Shown here piece by piece: positions 1 through 8,696 of a stretch of DNA of 27,729 nucleotides (the first letter of the stretch is position 1; each line of letters starts with the position of its first letter). Where the stretch lies: the NCBI GenBank assembly GCA_003833135.1, contig QZLH01000281.1, positions 9,023-36,751 of the forward strand. Direction: 5' to 3'. This DNA is from Oehlia diaphana (lineage: Eukaryota > Glomeromycota > Glomeromycetes > Glomerales > Glomeraceae). The notes under the pieces were generated by a model that did not search any database, was not told the origin of the DNA, and saw only the letters and a program-made list of their open reading frames with translations. The position numbers were made by a program, and so were the translations under genes.

Positions 1-560
1 AAAACATATTAAGTAAAAGATAGTTAGTAAAGAATAAAATTAGAAAATAAGCAAGAACCTAAAGATTAAAGAATAAAAAAAGATACCCACCATAAAGAAA
101 AAAGAAAACCCCCATAATTAAGTTTAAGAGCAAATTCATAAAAAAGTTAATGACCAAATAAAAGCAAGTTAAGAGTAAAATGCGTCACATAATATTGAAG
201 AGAAAGGAGTTAAAGAACGGCATAAAGAAAAGAAAATATAGTTAGTAAGGAATAAAATTAAAAACAAAACTAACAAAAAAAGAGAACGTACTGTACCTTT
301 TTAACGTGTTAAGATATAATACTGTATTAGAAATTGTAAAACCCAGAAGAGCCTAAAGACCTAAAAAAAATATACTAAAGAAAAAAAAAGAAAGCAAGCA
401 GATAAAAATAATAATAAAAAAAAGAAAATGGAATGGGAAAAGGAAGGAAAATAAAACGAAAAGGAAAAAAATAAGGGGAAAGGGAAAAACAAAAAAATAA
501 ATAAACAGATAGTGAAGATAATGTAACTATAAATATTAGTCAGCCCAATCAAATTTATCA
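1..560. other. Gene-free purine-rich stretch with direct repeats
   Basis: No gene is visible. The plus strand is strongly A/G biased, most clearly at about 365-500 where pyrimidines are rare. The only long open frame here (minus strand) encodes mainly Phe, Leu and Ser, which is what a purine-rich template gives in low-complexity sequence, so I do not call it a gene. A 28-base segment starting ATAGTTAGTAA at 20-47 recurs with few changes at 238-265, and short AAAGAATAAAA-like words recur throughout, suggesting old tandem or dispersed repeats. Confidence 0.6.
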
Positions 561-850
561 CATGATAGGGGTGAATAATTCATGTAATTTATAATCATAT
601 AAAATTTACTAGTAGGTTAAATCACCCAGGTTAAATCATCCTGGGTTAAAATTAGTCTTATACTTCTTTTATTATTTGTATTTTGATGATTGCATCCTGC
701 TGGGTGAATATAGCTTATGATAATTTGTTTGTATGGTATATAAACTTAATATCAATAAAGCATATATAAATCATTAAAAAAAAAAAAAAAAATATTAAAC
801 TGAATTAAGTATTCAGTTATATTTACTTTACACTGGTAAAAAAATGGTTT
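561..850. repeat. Short GGTTAAA repeats in gene-free DNA
   Basis: At about 613-652 the word GGTTAAA occurs three times at 14-16 base spacing, and CCCAGG and CCTGGG flank one copy as a small palindrome. A 17-base A run lies near 776-792. No coding sequence is seen. Similar GTTAAAT words reappear near 7313-7343, so this may be an end of a dispersed repeat, but no boundaries can be fixed. Confidence 0.4.
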
Positions 851-851
851 A

Positions 852-1045
852 TCCTACATATATCCTATATATATCTTATATATAACGGATATTCAAAATG
901 TAGAAAATTATATACATATAATACACAATTGAAATATATATGATATATATTAATATCTGATATGTGTATGATATGTGTATTATTTGTGTATGATTTTCTA
1001 CATTTTGAGTACCTGATATATGTAAGATACTGTATGTATAGTAGT
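852..1045. repeat. Imperfect long palindrome, MITE-like
   Basis: The 15-mer at 894-908 (CAAAATGTAGAAAAT) is repeated exactly in inverted orientation at 993-1007. The similarity continues inward (TGTGTATTAT against ATAATACACA-like sequence) and outward (CTACATATATC against GATATATGTA-like sequence), giving an imperfect palindrome of about 190 bp. This is the shape of a miniature inverted-repeat element or a decayed hairpin. No target duplication could be defined, so the family is unknown. Confidence 0.6.
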
Positions 1046-1067
1046 GATCTCAGGCGAAACTAAAATA

Positions 1068-1149
1068 TTTAGTCATATGATGAAACTGAAATTGTTTCGT
1101 CAATACATTTCAAATTACGAAATTCTAAATATTTCATCATATGACTAAA
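1068..1149. repeat. Inverted repeat, 18-bp perfect arms
   Basis: TTTAGTCATATGATGAAA at 1068-1085 is exactly inverted at 1132-1149, with a 46-base spacer. Shorter words such as ACTAAAC and GAAATT recur just outside. This is either a separate small element or the edge of the palindrome to its left. No coding content. Confidence 0.6.
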
Positions 1150-1729
1150 CCGAAATTATGACTAAACTGAAAATTTTATTTTTAATATTTTTTTTATTTT
1201 ATAATATATCGACATGTTTTCAAACTTAATTTATTAAACATTATATACAGTCTTCATACAATATGTTAAAATATTCAAAATTTAATAACAAAATAAACAC
1301 AACTTTATAACAATATTATACACCATAAAATAAATCACCTGTTTAATACAAGGCATATCTTGCGATACTATAATTTTTCATTCTATATGATAAAATCATA
1401 GCACCAATCCTTTTACTGATTTCTATATACTAGTACGATGCATTTCATATTTCATATCTAACTTACCAAACTTATTATTATTCCTCATATATCAACTAAT
1501 CCGTAAAATTTAACTATAATCTTTACGACAATTTTGGCTCTTAGCATACTTTAAATATCCTTGTAAGTCATAACTAAACTAAATCTATAATTACTCTATC
1601 TGTATCTACAAAACCTTCATGAGTCACAATTTTTGCCTTTAGCGTACTTTAAACATTTTAAAATATTTAGTAACTACTACTATATCTGCAAAATTATTAA
1701 ATTACTCTAACTTTCAAGTTCCAAGTTAG

Positions 1730-1894
1730 ATGGATTTTAAATATGTTGAAAAATGTGTTTCTCCTTATAAAAGATTGAGTGGTGGTATTTTATTTATTGA
1801 TAAAATTCCTAAAAGTTCGTCTAGTAAAATTCTTAGAAAAGTATTAAGAAATAGAATTAAAAAGGAGTATTTTTATTATAGAAAGCAATTTTAG
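1730..1894 (+). pseudogene. Acyl-CoA ligase (AMP-binding) C-terminal fragment
   Basis: This 54-codon frame reads like the last part of an acyl-CoA synthetase/4-coumarate:CoA ligase-like enzyme. Visible are YVEKCVSPYKRLSGG, then ILFIDKIPKS, then SSSKILRKVLRNR. In the family this is the mobile C-terminal domain, whose usual form is V-x-PYK-RL-x-GGV-x-FVD-x-IPKS-x-SGKILRR. The second lysine (in KIL) is the one that helps form the acyl-adenylate. The usual glycine before it is serine here. The ATG follows an in-frame TAG directly, and nothing resembling the rest of the roughly 550-residue enzyme lies upstream, so this is a detached remnant and not a working gene. It could also be a terminal exon copied by a transposon. 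Family call from motifs, fairly sure; loss of function inferred. Confidence 0.75.
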
Positions 1895-2272
1895 AATATA
1901 AAAATAGATAAAGTATTTACTACGAGTTGAAAAATTTTTGATCATCTGATTAATATTATATTGGATTATCATGTAGTACAATTTTGGATATGGACTGTAA
2001 AACTATGATCAATCAACGATAATCAATAACTATTAAAATAGAAAAAAATCCACAAAATACGACCACACAAGATACCAAATAGTTTTATATTGCCAAAAGT
2101 CACGTCAATATAATATTTTTGCTGTTTCGCTATATTTTTAAATGTTCAATATTCTATAAAAAATGGATACTCCAACTGAACAATAAAAGAAGAAAGGTGG
2201 TCATCCTCAAAGTGAAGTATAAAGATATTATGAGAAGAAACCACTCAAGTCTGCTGGTCATTTGGGTGCTTT

Positions 2273-2411
2273 GCAGTAGAAAAGGATGAAACTGCTAAAA
2301 AAAATAAAAAATGAATTAATATAAAATCTGAACAAATTATAACATTTAGAATATTTTTGACATATAAAAGAAAATTTGAATTTTTTTAGTAGTTTCATCC
2401 CTTTCTACTGC
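2273..2411. mobile_element. MITE-like insertion in the hAT BED region
   Basis: CTTTGCAGTAGAAA at the left and TTTCTACTGCAAAG at the right are exact inverses. The arms continue with GGATGAAACTGCTAAAAAAA against TTTTTTTAGTAGTTTCATCC, about 30 bp of near-perfect terminal inverted repeat around an AT-rich core. The element splits the transposase reading frame between GHLGAL and the cysteine pair of the BED finger. It carries no coding sequence. The exact edge is uncertain because the palindrome runs into the flank, so no target duplication is claimed. Confidence 0.75.
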
Positions 2412-2476
2412 AAAGTGTCCATTTTTTGGTCAAATATATATATATACATATATATAAATTATTGTAAGACAATTTA

Positions 2477-2722
2477 GTGTTCCGCACAAATCGATTCATG
2501 ATATGGTGTGACCCTGATTGTGAATAACTTTTGATCTAGCAGTCTGATTTCGACGATCTTTTTTTATTTTGATCAGGGTAATGAGACCTATCGATTAAAA
2601 AAAAGATCATTGAATTTGGATCACTAGATCCTGAGATAATAATTTTTGGAAGTCGAATCAAGTCCGAATCGAGTCTGAATCGAATCGAATTTCAAAGGAG
2701 AAATTTGATTCGTGCGGAACAC
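2477..2722. mobile_element. TA-flanked MITE, Tc1/mariner-like
   Basis: GTGTTCCGCAC at 2477-2487 and GTGCGGAACAC at 2712-2722 form an exact 11-bp terminal inverted repeat, and a looser match (AATCGATTC against a GATTC-type end) continues inward. TA dinucleotides flank both ends (2475-2476 and 2723-2724), the target signature of Tc1/mariner elements. The core is non-coding, with GTCGAATC/GTCCGAATC/GTCTGAATC-type subrepeats on the right. A word TAAGACA also occurs on both sides just outside. The element interrupts the hAT transposase pseudogene between the BED cysteines and its histidine region. Confidence 0.8.
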
Positions 2723-4598
2723 TATAAGACATATTGGCCTTGTGTCATCCAAATGAGCTAGAAAATCACTTAGCAAATAACTGTAGAGAAATTTCAGAAC
2801 TTATTTATTCGTTTTACTTAGATGTAGTTTCTGCACGAGATTTTGAAAGGGAAGATACCTTTTCTTCGCCAGAAAGTAGTAAAAAAAGAAAAACTCAGGT
2901 GGATCAGTAGAAGTTAACTGATTGGTTTAAGTCAACTAATATAAATTCTCAAAAAAAACTTCTATTACTCGTGCTCTTGTGTACGCATTTATATGTTGTA
3001 GTATTCCGTTCTCAATTATTGAGAATCCATTTTTTATTAAATTTCTTCACGAAATGAAACCAGGATATAAGCCTCCAACAAGTGAATTGCTAAGTGATAG
3101 ACTTTTAAATCAAGAAACAGCAAGAATTAATGACAAGATTAGGAAGATCATTAAAAATTCTGAGAATTTAACACTTGATAAGTTTTTGTTATCAAATTAT
3201 CAAATGAATTTTTAAAAATTTAAAAAAATTTTAAATTCTAATTGTTTAACTTATTTAAGCACATGACAGCTAGATAAATCTGAATGGTGTTTCTATTTAT
3301 AACTATGTAATCCTAACTTCTGATCGAGAACAATACCTTTATGCTTTTCATGACTACTCAGGCGATCATCATACAGAAGATTTTCTTGCAAATCAAATTA
3401 CAGATATTATCAAAAAAATTGGCCCTGAAAAAGTTTCTGCATTAGTTACTAATAATACTGCAAATTGCGTTAAAGCAAAAGAAATTGTTATGAACTAATT
3501 TCCAAATATTATTGATTTTTGGTATATTGCTCATTTTGTCAATTTAGTAACCAAACAGATTATGGGTATGTTTCAAATTCTATAAAATAATTATGAATTA
3601 TTGTTAAAAAATTCATTTTTTTCACTTTTTTTTTAATTTAGAACATGATTTAACCAAAATAACGATCAGTGGCTGTAATCAGATTACATCATTCTTTAAA
3701 CGTTCTCATATAGTAGGAAAGTTATTGACTGATGCTGCTACTACATTACAAATTGTAGGAGGAGGGCTTAAAACATACTGTAAAACAAGATGGACTTCCA
3801 TGTACGAAACTGTAAGCTCCGTATCTTATTTACAAATAGCACTAGAAATACGTGAGTTTATTTTAATATTTATAAATTCTTATTTTGTTATTGTAATATA
3901 CTAATATTACTGATTACTAATAATATTTTGTAAAATATTTATAGGTTTTGAAGAATAATCCTAATGAAATCACAAATAAAAGTGTTAGATGAAATATTTG
4001 AAGCTCAGAATTTTTTTCAAATGTTGATAAATTAACCAAAGTTCTAAAACTGATTAAAACTGCAATTACTTTACTTGAAAGCGCTAATGCAAATCTTGCT
4101 GATTGCTTTCTTCAATTGATTTTAATAGCAAATACTATTAAAAAATTACCTTCTCAAGGAATGGTAGAATTTCATCAACATTGTATCGAATCATTTAACA
4201 AATATTGGAACAAGTTTGATCTAAAAGTCTATATTTTAGCATATTTTTTACATCCTGCCTATTGTGGTTAGTAAAATCCTAATTTTTTAATGAAATTATT
4301 TATTAAAAGAATATAAAATAATTTTTTTTATAAATATTTAATAGCATGTGGATTAAAAGCAGCATATTGGAAAACTATTACTACTACCGCGGCTCAGATT
4401 TGGCAAAACAATGGTGGTAACAAGAGGTCGCACAACTTGTCCATCAAATTCTAATAGGATACTATAACCCCTTGATTTCCAGTCAAGCAATTAACAACAT
4501 ATTTTTCATGTGGTTTACGACTGGTTTACACCAGATCCAGTGGTGTGCATCATTCTGAAATATAAGAAAAGAAGACAAAATTAAGGGCCGAAATTACT

Positions 4599-4656
4599 AT
4601 TGTAATTCAAGCCGGCCTGCGCCCGGCTCCCTTCGGTCGCCGGAATGTATTACAAT
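4599..4656. repeat. GC-rich hairpin, ATTGTAAT ends
   Basis: ATTGTAAT at 4599-4606 pairs with ATTACAAT at 4649-4656, and GCCGGC-type sequence pairs with GCCGG inside, around a core with CCCGGC and CCCTTCGGTCGCC. The hairpin is about 60% GC in a region near 20% GC. It sits directly after the end of the hAT pseudogene. It may be a small mobile element or a structured piece of unknown origin. Confidence 0.65.
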
Positions 4657-4728
4657 AAATAATATAATAATATTAATGTTATTATTAATGTTATTTTAAT
4701 TCAAATTTATATAGCGATAATATTATTA

Positions 4729-4837
4729 CAGGGGCGCGTATAAAAAAAATGTGCGCATTGCAAAGATTTTTTAATTTTTTATATTAATTTTTATACATGC
4801 GTAAAATTTTAATATTAATAAATTTCTGCGCACCCTG
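4729..4837. repeat. Inverted repeat with CAGGG ends, possible hAT MITE
   Basis: CAGGGGCGCGTATAAA at the left end resembles the inverse of the right end, CAGGGTGCGCAGAAA when read on the other strand. CAGGG-type termini are typical of hAT elements, so this may be a non-autonomous hAT derivative of about 109 bp. No 8-bp target duplication is visible, which weakens the call. A second palindrome (TGCGTAAAATT at 4798-4808, inverted at 4838-4848) overlaps its right end. Confidence 0.4.
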
Positions 4838-4848
4838 AATTTTACGCA

Positions 4849-5374
4849 GATGCGCAAAAAATAAAAACCGTTAAAATAATATATAGTATATAAATAAAAT
4901 TATTAATATTAAATAAAAGATGTCATTGAATTTTACATGAAATTTTATAAACTATTTCTTTATCTTTACCCAAGTTGGATTTTTGATTTTAACCCTTTAT
5001 TTGATGGTATGATTATAAAACCATTTCCATTTATCCTTCTATTTTAGTACTCACTTCTACCTCAAGTGAAAGTTAATTTGGTGACTTTGAAAATTTATTA
5101 CAGCAAAAGAATTTGTTAAATCCTGAATAGGTATCTTAAAAAAATGCATCATTATATAGTATTAGATATTTGCGGATTGTTTATTAGCTATGCGTTCTGT
5201 TGGTTATTTACGTGTAATTCGCAAATCACTTATTAGGTTATATAATAATCATCTGGATTATTTTTTTTAGCTGACGGGCAAATAATCCGGCTAAAAAATG
5301 CTGTTATAAAGGTTATAAAGGAATCTTCGCTATAAAAGTGGGAATGCCATCATAATCACCGAAGCGAAAATAAG
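4849..5374. other. Gene-free stretch with palindromes and a TATA-like site
   Basis: No convincing coding sequence. At about 5255-5300 GGATTATTTTTTTTAGC is followed by AAATAATCC and GGCTAAAAAA, two overlapping inverted repeats. TTATAAAGG is tandemly repeated at 5304-5321. TATAAAAG at 5331-5338 could be a TATA box for the small ORF that starts at 5375. Confidence 0.35.
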
Positions 5375-5494
5375 ATGTCAATCAAGAATCGTGCTGTAAT
5401 CCATCAAAAAAGAACTTACAAAAACGCAGAATTGCATGGAAACGTAATGTACGGGATTGTCAACAAGAATTCTCTATTCACATTCTTGTGTTGA
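5375..5494 (+). CDS. Small hypothetical ORF, 39 aa
   Basis: A 39-codon frame starting MSIKNRAVIHQKRTYKNAEL and ending TFLC. It has no recognisable domain. It is mentioned because a good TATA-like sequence (TATAAAAG, 5331-5338) lies about 37 nt upstream of the ATG, and because its base composition is less AT-rich than the surroundings. It may be a first exon, a remnant, or chance. No partner gene nearby suggests a role. Confidence 0.2.
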   Translation: MSIKNRAVIHQKRTYKNAELHGNVMYGIVNKNSLFTFLC

Positions 5495-5953
5495 ATAAGA
5501 TACCATGTTAACAGGGAATTTATAATATCTGTGATTGCCAACAATAACAGTGAAGGGAAGGTGAATGTATTATTAAGTTTGTTGTCACACATCACTATTT
5601 ATACTTATACGAATTCTAACATCATTAAATCTTATCTAAGAACTTTCTTAAGCAGATTAAAGTGTTGTTCAATAGTAAGATCATAACATAGTTAATCTAG
5701 CAGATGAGTAATTAATAAAATAGTACGCTAATCATTGTAACTTATTTCCTCAAGTATTTTTCACGGTAGACAAAGTGACTGACAAACGACAAACTATTTT
5801 CCAATGAATTGAAAATAATATAATTTTTTATTAGTAATTATAAAAAAAAAATAATAAATTATGCAGCTAATTACATTTGTATTGTGAATAGCAGATTCCA
5901 GCTCCACATTACAGTGATGGGAAATTTACATGCAAGAGTTTTTTGTTGGCATA
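5495..5953. other. Gene-free AT-rich stretch
   Basis: Stops occur in all frames and no family motif, RNA gene or clear repeat was seen between the small ORF and the hairpin at 5954. Confidence 0.5.
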
Positions 5954-6040
5954 CAGTTCAACCAGTAATTTGTATAGCGAATTAAAATCAATAGATTAGT
6001 TTTAATTTTAATTCGCTGTACAAAACTTCAGGTTGAACTG
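5954..6040. repeat. Long hairpin, 87 bp, near-perfect arms
   Basis: CAGTTCAACC at 5954-5963 pairs with GGTTGAACTG at 6031-6040. Inside these, TTTGTATAGCGAATTAAAA pairs with TTTTAATTCGCTGTACAAA with one mismatch, separated by short unpaired stretches and a loop of about 17 nt. CAT/ATG outside the ends extends the symmetry. This is a fold-back element or the source of a hairpin transcript. An open frame runs out of the right arm into the next 150 bases. Confidence 0.75.
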
Positions 6041-6196
6041 ATGAAATTCGGAAAGGGGAGTGCAGAAAAAGCTGCTGAAAATATTGATGTAAAGGTTACA
6101 ACGATGGCTACAATGGTGAAGCCACTACTGAAGAAGTTGAACCAAAAAAATTTTAATCTCGGTCCCAATTATCTAAAGCATCAAAGGCCTTTCTAA
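6041..6196 (+). CDS. Short hypothetical ORF leaving the hairpin, 51 aa
   Basis: The frame begins MKFGKGSAEKAAENIDVK at the last base of the hairpin arm and ends QRPF with a TAA at 6194-6196. The Lys/Ala/Glu-rich, helix-like composition up to about residue 36 looks more like protein than the AT-rich background. Its last 14 codons overlap the 3' end of the minus-strand gene at 6153 and are probably chance. The frame is also open upstream through the right hairpin arm (TKLQVEL before the ATG). It may be an exon remnant; no family recognised. Confidence 0.2.
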   Translation: MKFGKGSAEKAAENIDVKVTTMATMVKPLLKKLNQKNFNLGPNYLKHQRPF

Positions 6197-6803
6197 AAGA
6201 ATCTTTGAAATCATTTAGATCCTCTGGAAATGACGTTTCAAATTTTTCTCTTATTTCTTCCGGTTCTAGTCGTTCTCCTTGATGAAATTCGGCATTGCTC
6301 TTTTTCTTAAAGAGCATCATCCGCTCGATGTCTTCAACGGTCATATTAACTTCTTGTAAAAAACTCCGTAACTTAGAAATATATACTTCTTCATTTTGCT
6401 TAAAATTTACTTTTTTGCTTCTAATCTTTCTATTGATAGCAGCTCTCACTTTTGCCCATACGTCTGCACCCAATCTTGCTTCAACTTCTTCAAAAAATTC
6501 GGAGATAAAATCTCTGTAAACGGATAAGGCTTCCATATTTTCCAACTTCTTTATAACTTCTTCTAAAAGAACCAAAATATCATTGGTGGATTTTTTATGT
6601 TGTTCTATCATTTTACTAATATTTTCTGTGCTTTCGTCTAGTTCAACCCAATTCTCGGAAATTTTACATCTATCCCAATCTTCATCTTCAATGTTATCCC
6701 ACATTACTTTTTTAATGTCTTGTTGCAAAGAAATTTTATTTTTTAACAAATACCCTAGTTTTGAATTATTATGCTTAAAGTCGTTCAACTTTGAGGCATA
6801 CAT
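6153..6803 (-). CDS. Hypothetical helical acidic protein, 216 aa (copy A)
   Basis: Function unknown and family not recognised. The 216-residue product is rich in Glu, Lys and Asp, with heptad-like spacing suggesting alpha helices or coiled coils, for example around residues 50-80 (ISKMIEQHKKS, LLEEVIKKLENME) and 100-140. It has no signal peptide, membrane segment, cysteine cluster or known catalytic motif. A diverged copy lies at 10724-11272 on the same strand, about 70% identical by hand count over 182 residues. The preserved frame over that divergence is good evidence that this is a real protein. The best-conserved blocks are FEEVEARLG, VRAAINRK, YISKLR, NMTVEDIE, ERLEPEE and FPEDL. The ATG at 6803 is chosen because the 34-residue leader (FKHNNSKL) still has a counterpart upstream of copy B. 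A single exon is assumed. Confidence 0.65.
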   Translation of the reverse strand: MYASKLNDFKHNNSKLGYLLKNKISLQQDIKKVMWDNIEDEDWDRCKISENWVELDESTENISKMIEQHKKSTNDILVLLEEVIKKLENMEALSVYRDFISEFFEEVEARLGADVWAKVRAAINRKIRSKKVNFKQNEEVYISKLRSFLQEVNMTVEDIERMMLFKKKSNAEFHQGERLEPEEIREKFETSFPEDLNDFKDSFRKAFDALDNWDRD

Positions 6804-8254
6804 ATTTAAGAGTTTGATTTTATACTGGATTGTATAAGCCTATTTAATGGCGTGAGTTTTTGTTTTGGAGCTCATAAGCCCATTACAATATCACCGTATA
6901 TGAATATATGAATATGACCACGTGTTTCGGCGAAATGATTAACAAAATAAAATAACTATTGTTAAAATCATATGGTAATTTGCCAATTGCCATAGTAATA
7001 CTAGTATCGGGCTTGTTCCTGACATGACTGACATCATACCCGTCGCACAGGTCAATAGTTATTGGATGGGACTGAGTTATAGTTCGGTCATATTCGTGAC
7101 CAATAGGAATTAATATCCTTATGGCGGAAACTTTACAGTCAAATTGACGAGATACAATGACGTATTTTGTTATCTTGAATTCGTTGAAAATTTCATAATA
7201 TTAATAAACAAATTTTTTATATTATAAAAATTTTTTAACCTAAAAAATAATACATATATTTCTTTTTTTAATTAATAAGATTTTTTTAACAGAGTTTTGC
7301 TAACTTGCCCCCTGAGTTAAATAATTTGGGTTAAATCCCCCCTAAAAATTTAATATTTTACATGATTTTTTGCCAATTATTTTTTTTAAAAAATCATTGT
7401 GTTATTATTCATTTTACTTTACATAGATTTTATTTATTTGGACATTTTAATAATATATTTTAAAATCTTAAATATATTATAGAATTTTTATATAATTATA
7501 ATAATATTTGATTTAGTTAAAAGAATTATTTAATAAAAAATTTTTGAACATTCTATCACTTTATAATATTCTTTAAAAACAAAATGATATATATAATATT
7601 AAAAAATAATGTAATAAATGTATTTTTGCTTTCTTCACAAATTTACTAAAATGATAAAGATAGTTTTAAATATTATTTTTGATTTAACAAAAAGCTTTTT
7701 TTATTAAATGATCTGCAAAAAAGCTTTCTTTTTGGAAAATTATATAATCTTATAAAATCAAATTTCAATTTTTACCAAAAACAATTAAGCAAAATTTTCT
7801 TTTTAGATTTGTATAATATCATATAATATAAATTGACTACTATTTCAAAATATTATAAATAAAATATGTAATAGGATATTACAATTAAGTTTATTTAATA
7901 TTTATAATAAATAAATTTATAATATAAATATTTTATATTAAAGAAAATTAAAAATAAATTTTTTATAAATTTTTGTTATTGCTATTTTTAATTACTGTAA
8001 TTTAATGTTATTTTAAAAAAAATTTTTGAGAAAACATATAAAAATAAAATTTTATTGCTTTTCAAATAAAAAAATTATGATTATAAACTAAAAATTGTAA
8101 TTTTAAAAAATAATTTTCAATTCTTAAATAAGTTTACTTATAAGTAATTTTTAAATTTTGTATATATTATTGTTTTTAAAAAGTTACTTATAATAAAACT
8201 TCAAAAATATATAAAAAAATTACTACATTTAAATTTATAATTTTTTTAACTTTC
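6804..8254. other. Gene-free, increasingly AT-rich stretch
   Basis: 6804-7190 has moderate GC and could contain the promoter of the minus-strand gene ending at 6803, with ACACGTGG/CCACGTGT near 6918 as an E-box-like palindrome on both strands. From about 7190 the sequence is almost pure A and T. At 7300-7345 there are GTTAAAT words with CCCCC runs resembling the short repeats near 613-652. No gene, RNA or clear element was seen. Confidence 0.55.
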
Positions 8255-8267
8255 ACTGGAAATAATG

Positions 8268-8358
8268 ATCACTAGTAACTGAAATTATGATAATTGACTA
8301 GTATTAAAAAATATAGTGCTGGTAAAAATTAATAATTCTGCCAATAGTAACTAGTGAT
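8268..8358. repeat. Small inverted repeat ATCACTAGTAACT
   Basis: ATCACTAGTAACT at 8268-8280 and AGTAACTAGTGAT at 8346-8358 are inverses with one mismatch. Nearby CTGG and GACTAGT words add to a folded structure of about 90 bp. It is probably a decayed miniature element. Non-coding. Confidence 0.5.
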
Positions 8359-8477
8359 TTAAAGTAAAAAATTTATATAAAAAAAATAAAATATTTATAT
8401 AAATCTTTCTTTTTTTAAATAGTGTTAATCACTTTTTTAAATATTAAATAATATAATACCATATATTACAGGCTATA

Positions 8478-8692
8478 GTACTCTAGGTATTTTGCAAAAA
8501 TTGGGATTTGACCAGATACTAAATAAAACTTAAAAATTCTGTTTTTTGCAAATATCTTACGATTTACCAGTCCAATTTGAACAATTTTTTTTTATTTATT
8601 TTAAAAAGCTCAGTGAGAGCTATCAAACAAAAAAAAAATTACTTAAATCTGATTACTAAATCATGAAATAAATGTAAAATATCTTAGGGTAC
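8478..8692. mobile_element. TA-flanked MITE-like element, about 215 bp
   Basis: GTACTCTAGGTATTTT at the left matches the inverse of the right end, AAAATATCTTAGGGTAC, with a few changes. TA lies directly outside both ends (8476-8477 and 8693-8694), which fits Tc1/mariner-type insertion. The core is non-coding and AT-rich, with GCAAAAATTGGGATTTG near the left. Its terminal sequence differs from that of the element at 2477-2722, so it is a separate family. Confidence 0.65.
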
Positions 8693-8696
8693 TATA

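Larger units (their letters stand above)
2163..4558 (+). pseudogene. Decayed hAT-type transposase gene with BED finger
   Basis: Conceptual pieces in several frames match the hAT transposase layout. A BED zinc-finger start is visible (KKKGGHPQSEV, YYEKKPLKSAGHLGAL, later ELENHLANNCREISELI). Next come a domain with IPFSIIENPFFIKFLHEMKP and YKPPTSELLSDRLL (2979-3213), NGVSIYNYVILTSDREQYLY, KVSALVTNNTANCVKAKEIV (about 3430-3500) and ITSFFKRSHIVGKLL. GGGLKTYCKTRWTSMYETVS follows, then an all-helical part ending near YWKTITTTAAQIW. Three introns can still be seen: 3566-3641, 3852-3944 and 4267-4344. Stops (for example at 2184-2186, 2217-2219 and 3276-3278) and frameshifts make it non-functional, and two small elements are inserted in the BED region. 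The C-terminal hAT dimerisation region is not recognisable. A hAT superfamily identity is well supported; element ends were not found. Confidence 0.8.

Noticed and set aside
361..561. Minus-strand frame of 66 codons, Phe/Leu/Ser-rich
   Set aside because: Low-complexity product of the purine-rich tract; no protein-like pattern beyond hydrophobic runs.
4427..4521. tRNA-Ser(GGA)-like sequence on the minus strand: CTTGA-CTGGAAA-TCAAG anticodon arm and pairing GTCG/CGAC ends
   Set aside because: There is no proper D arm and no TTCGA-type T loop, and the plus strand here reads as the continuing hAT transposase frame (EVAQLVHQILIGYYNPL). The arm-like palindrome is best taken as chance.
6295..6837. 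Two plus-strand frames (6295-6519 and 6583-6837)
   Set aside because: They are antisense shadows of copy A of the orphan gene. The matching shadow in copy B (10896-11087) exists only because the coding strand is conserved.
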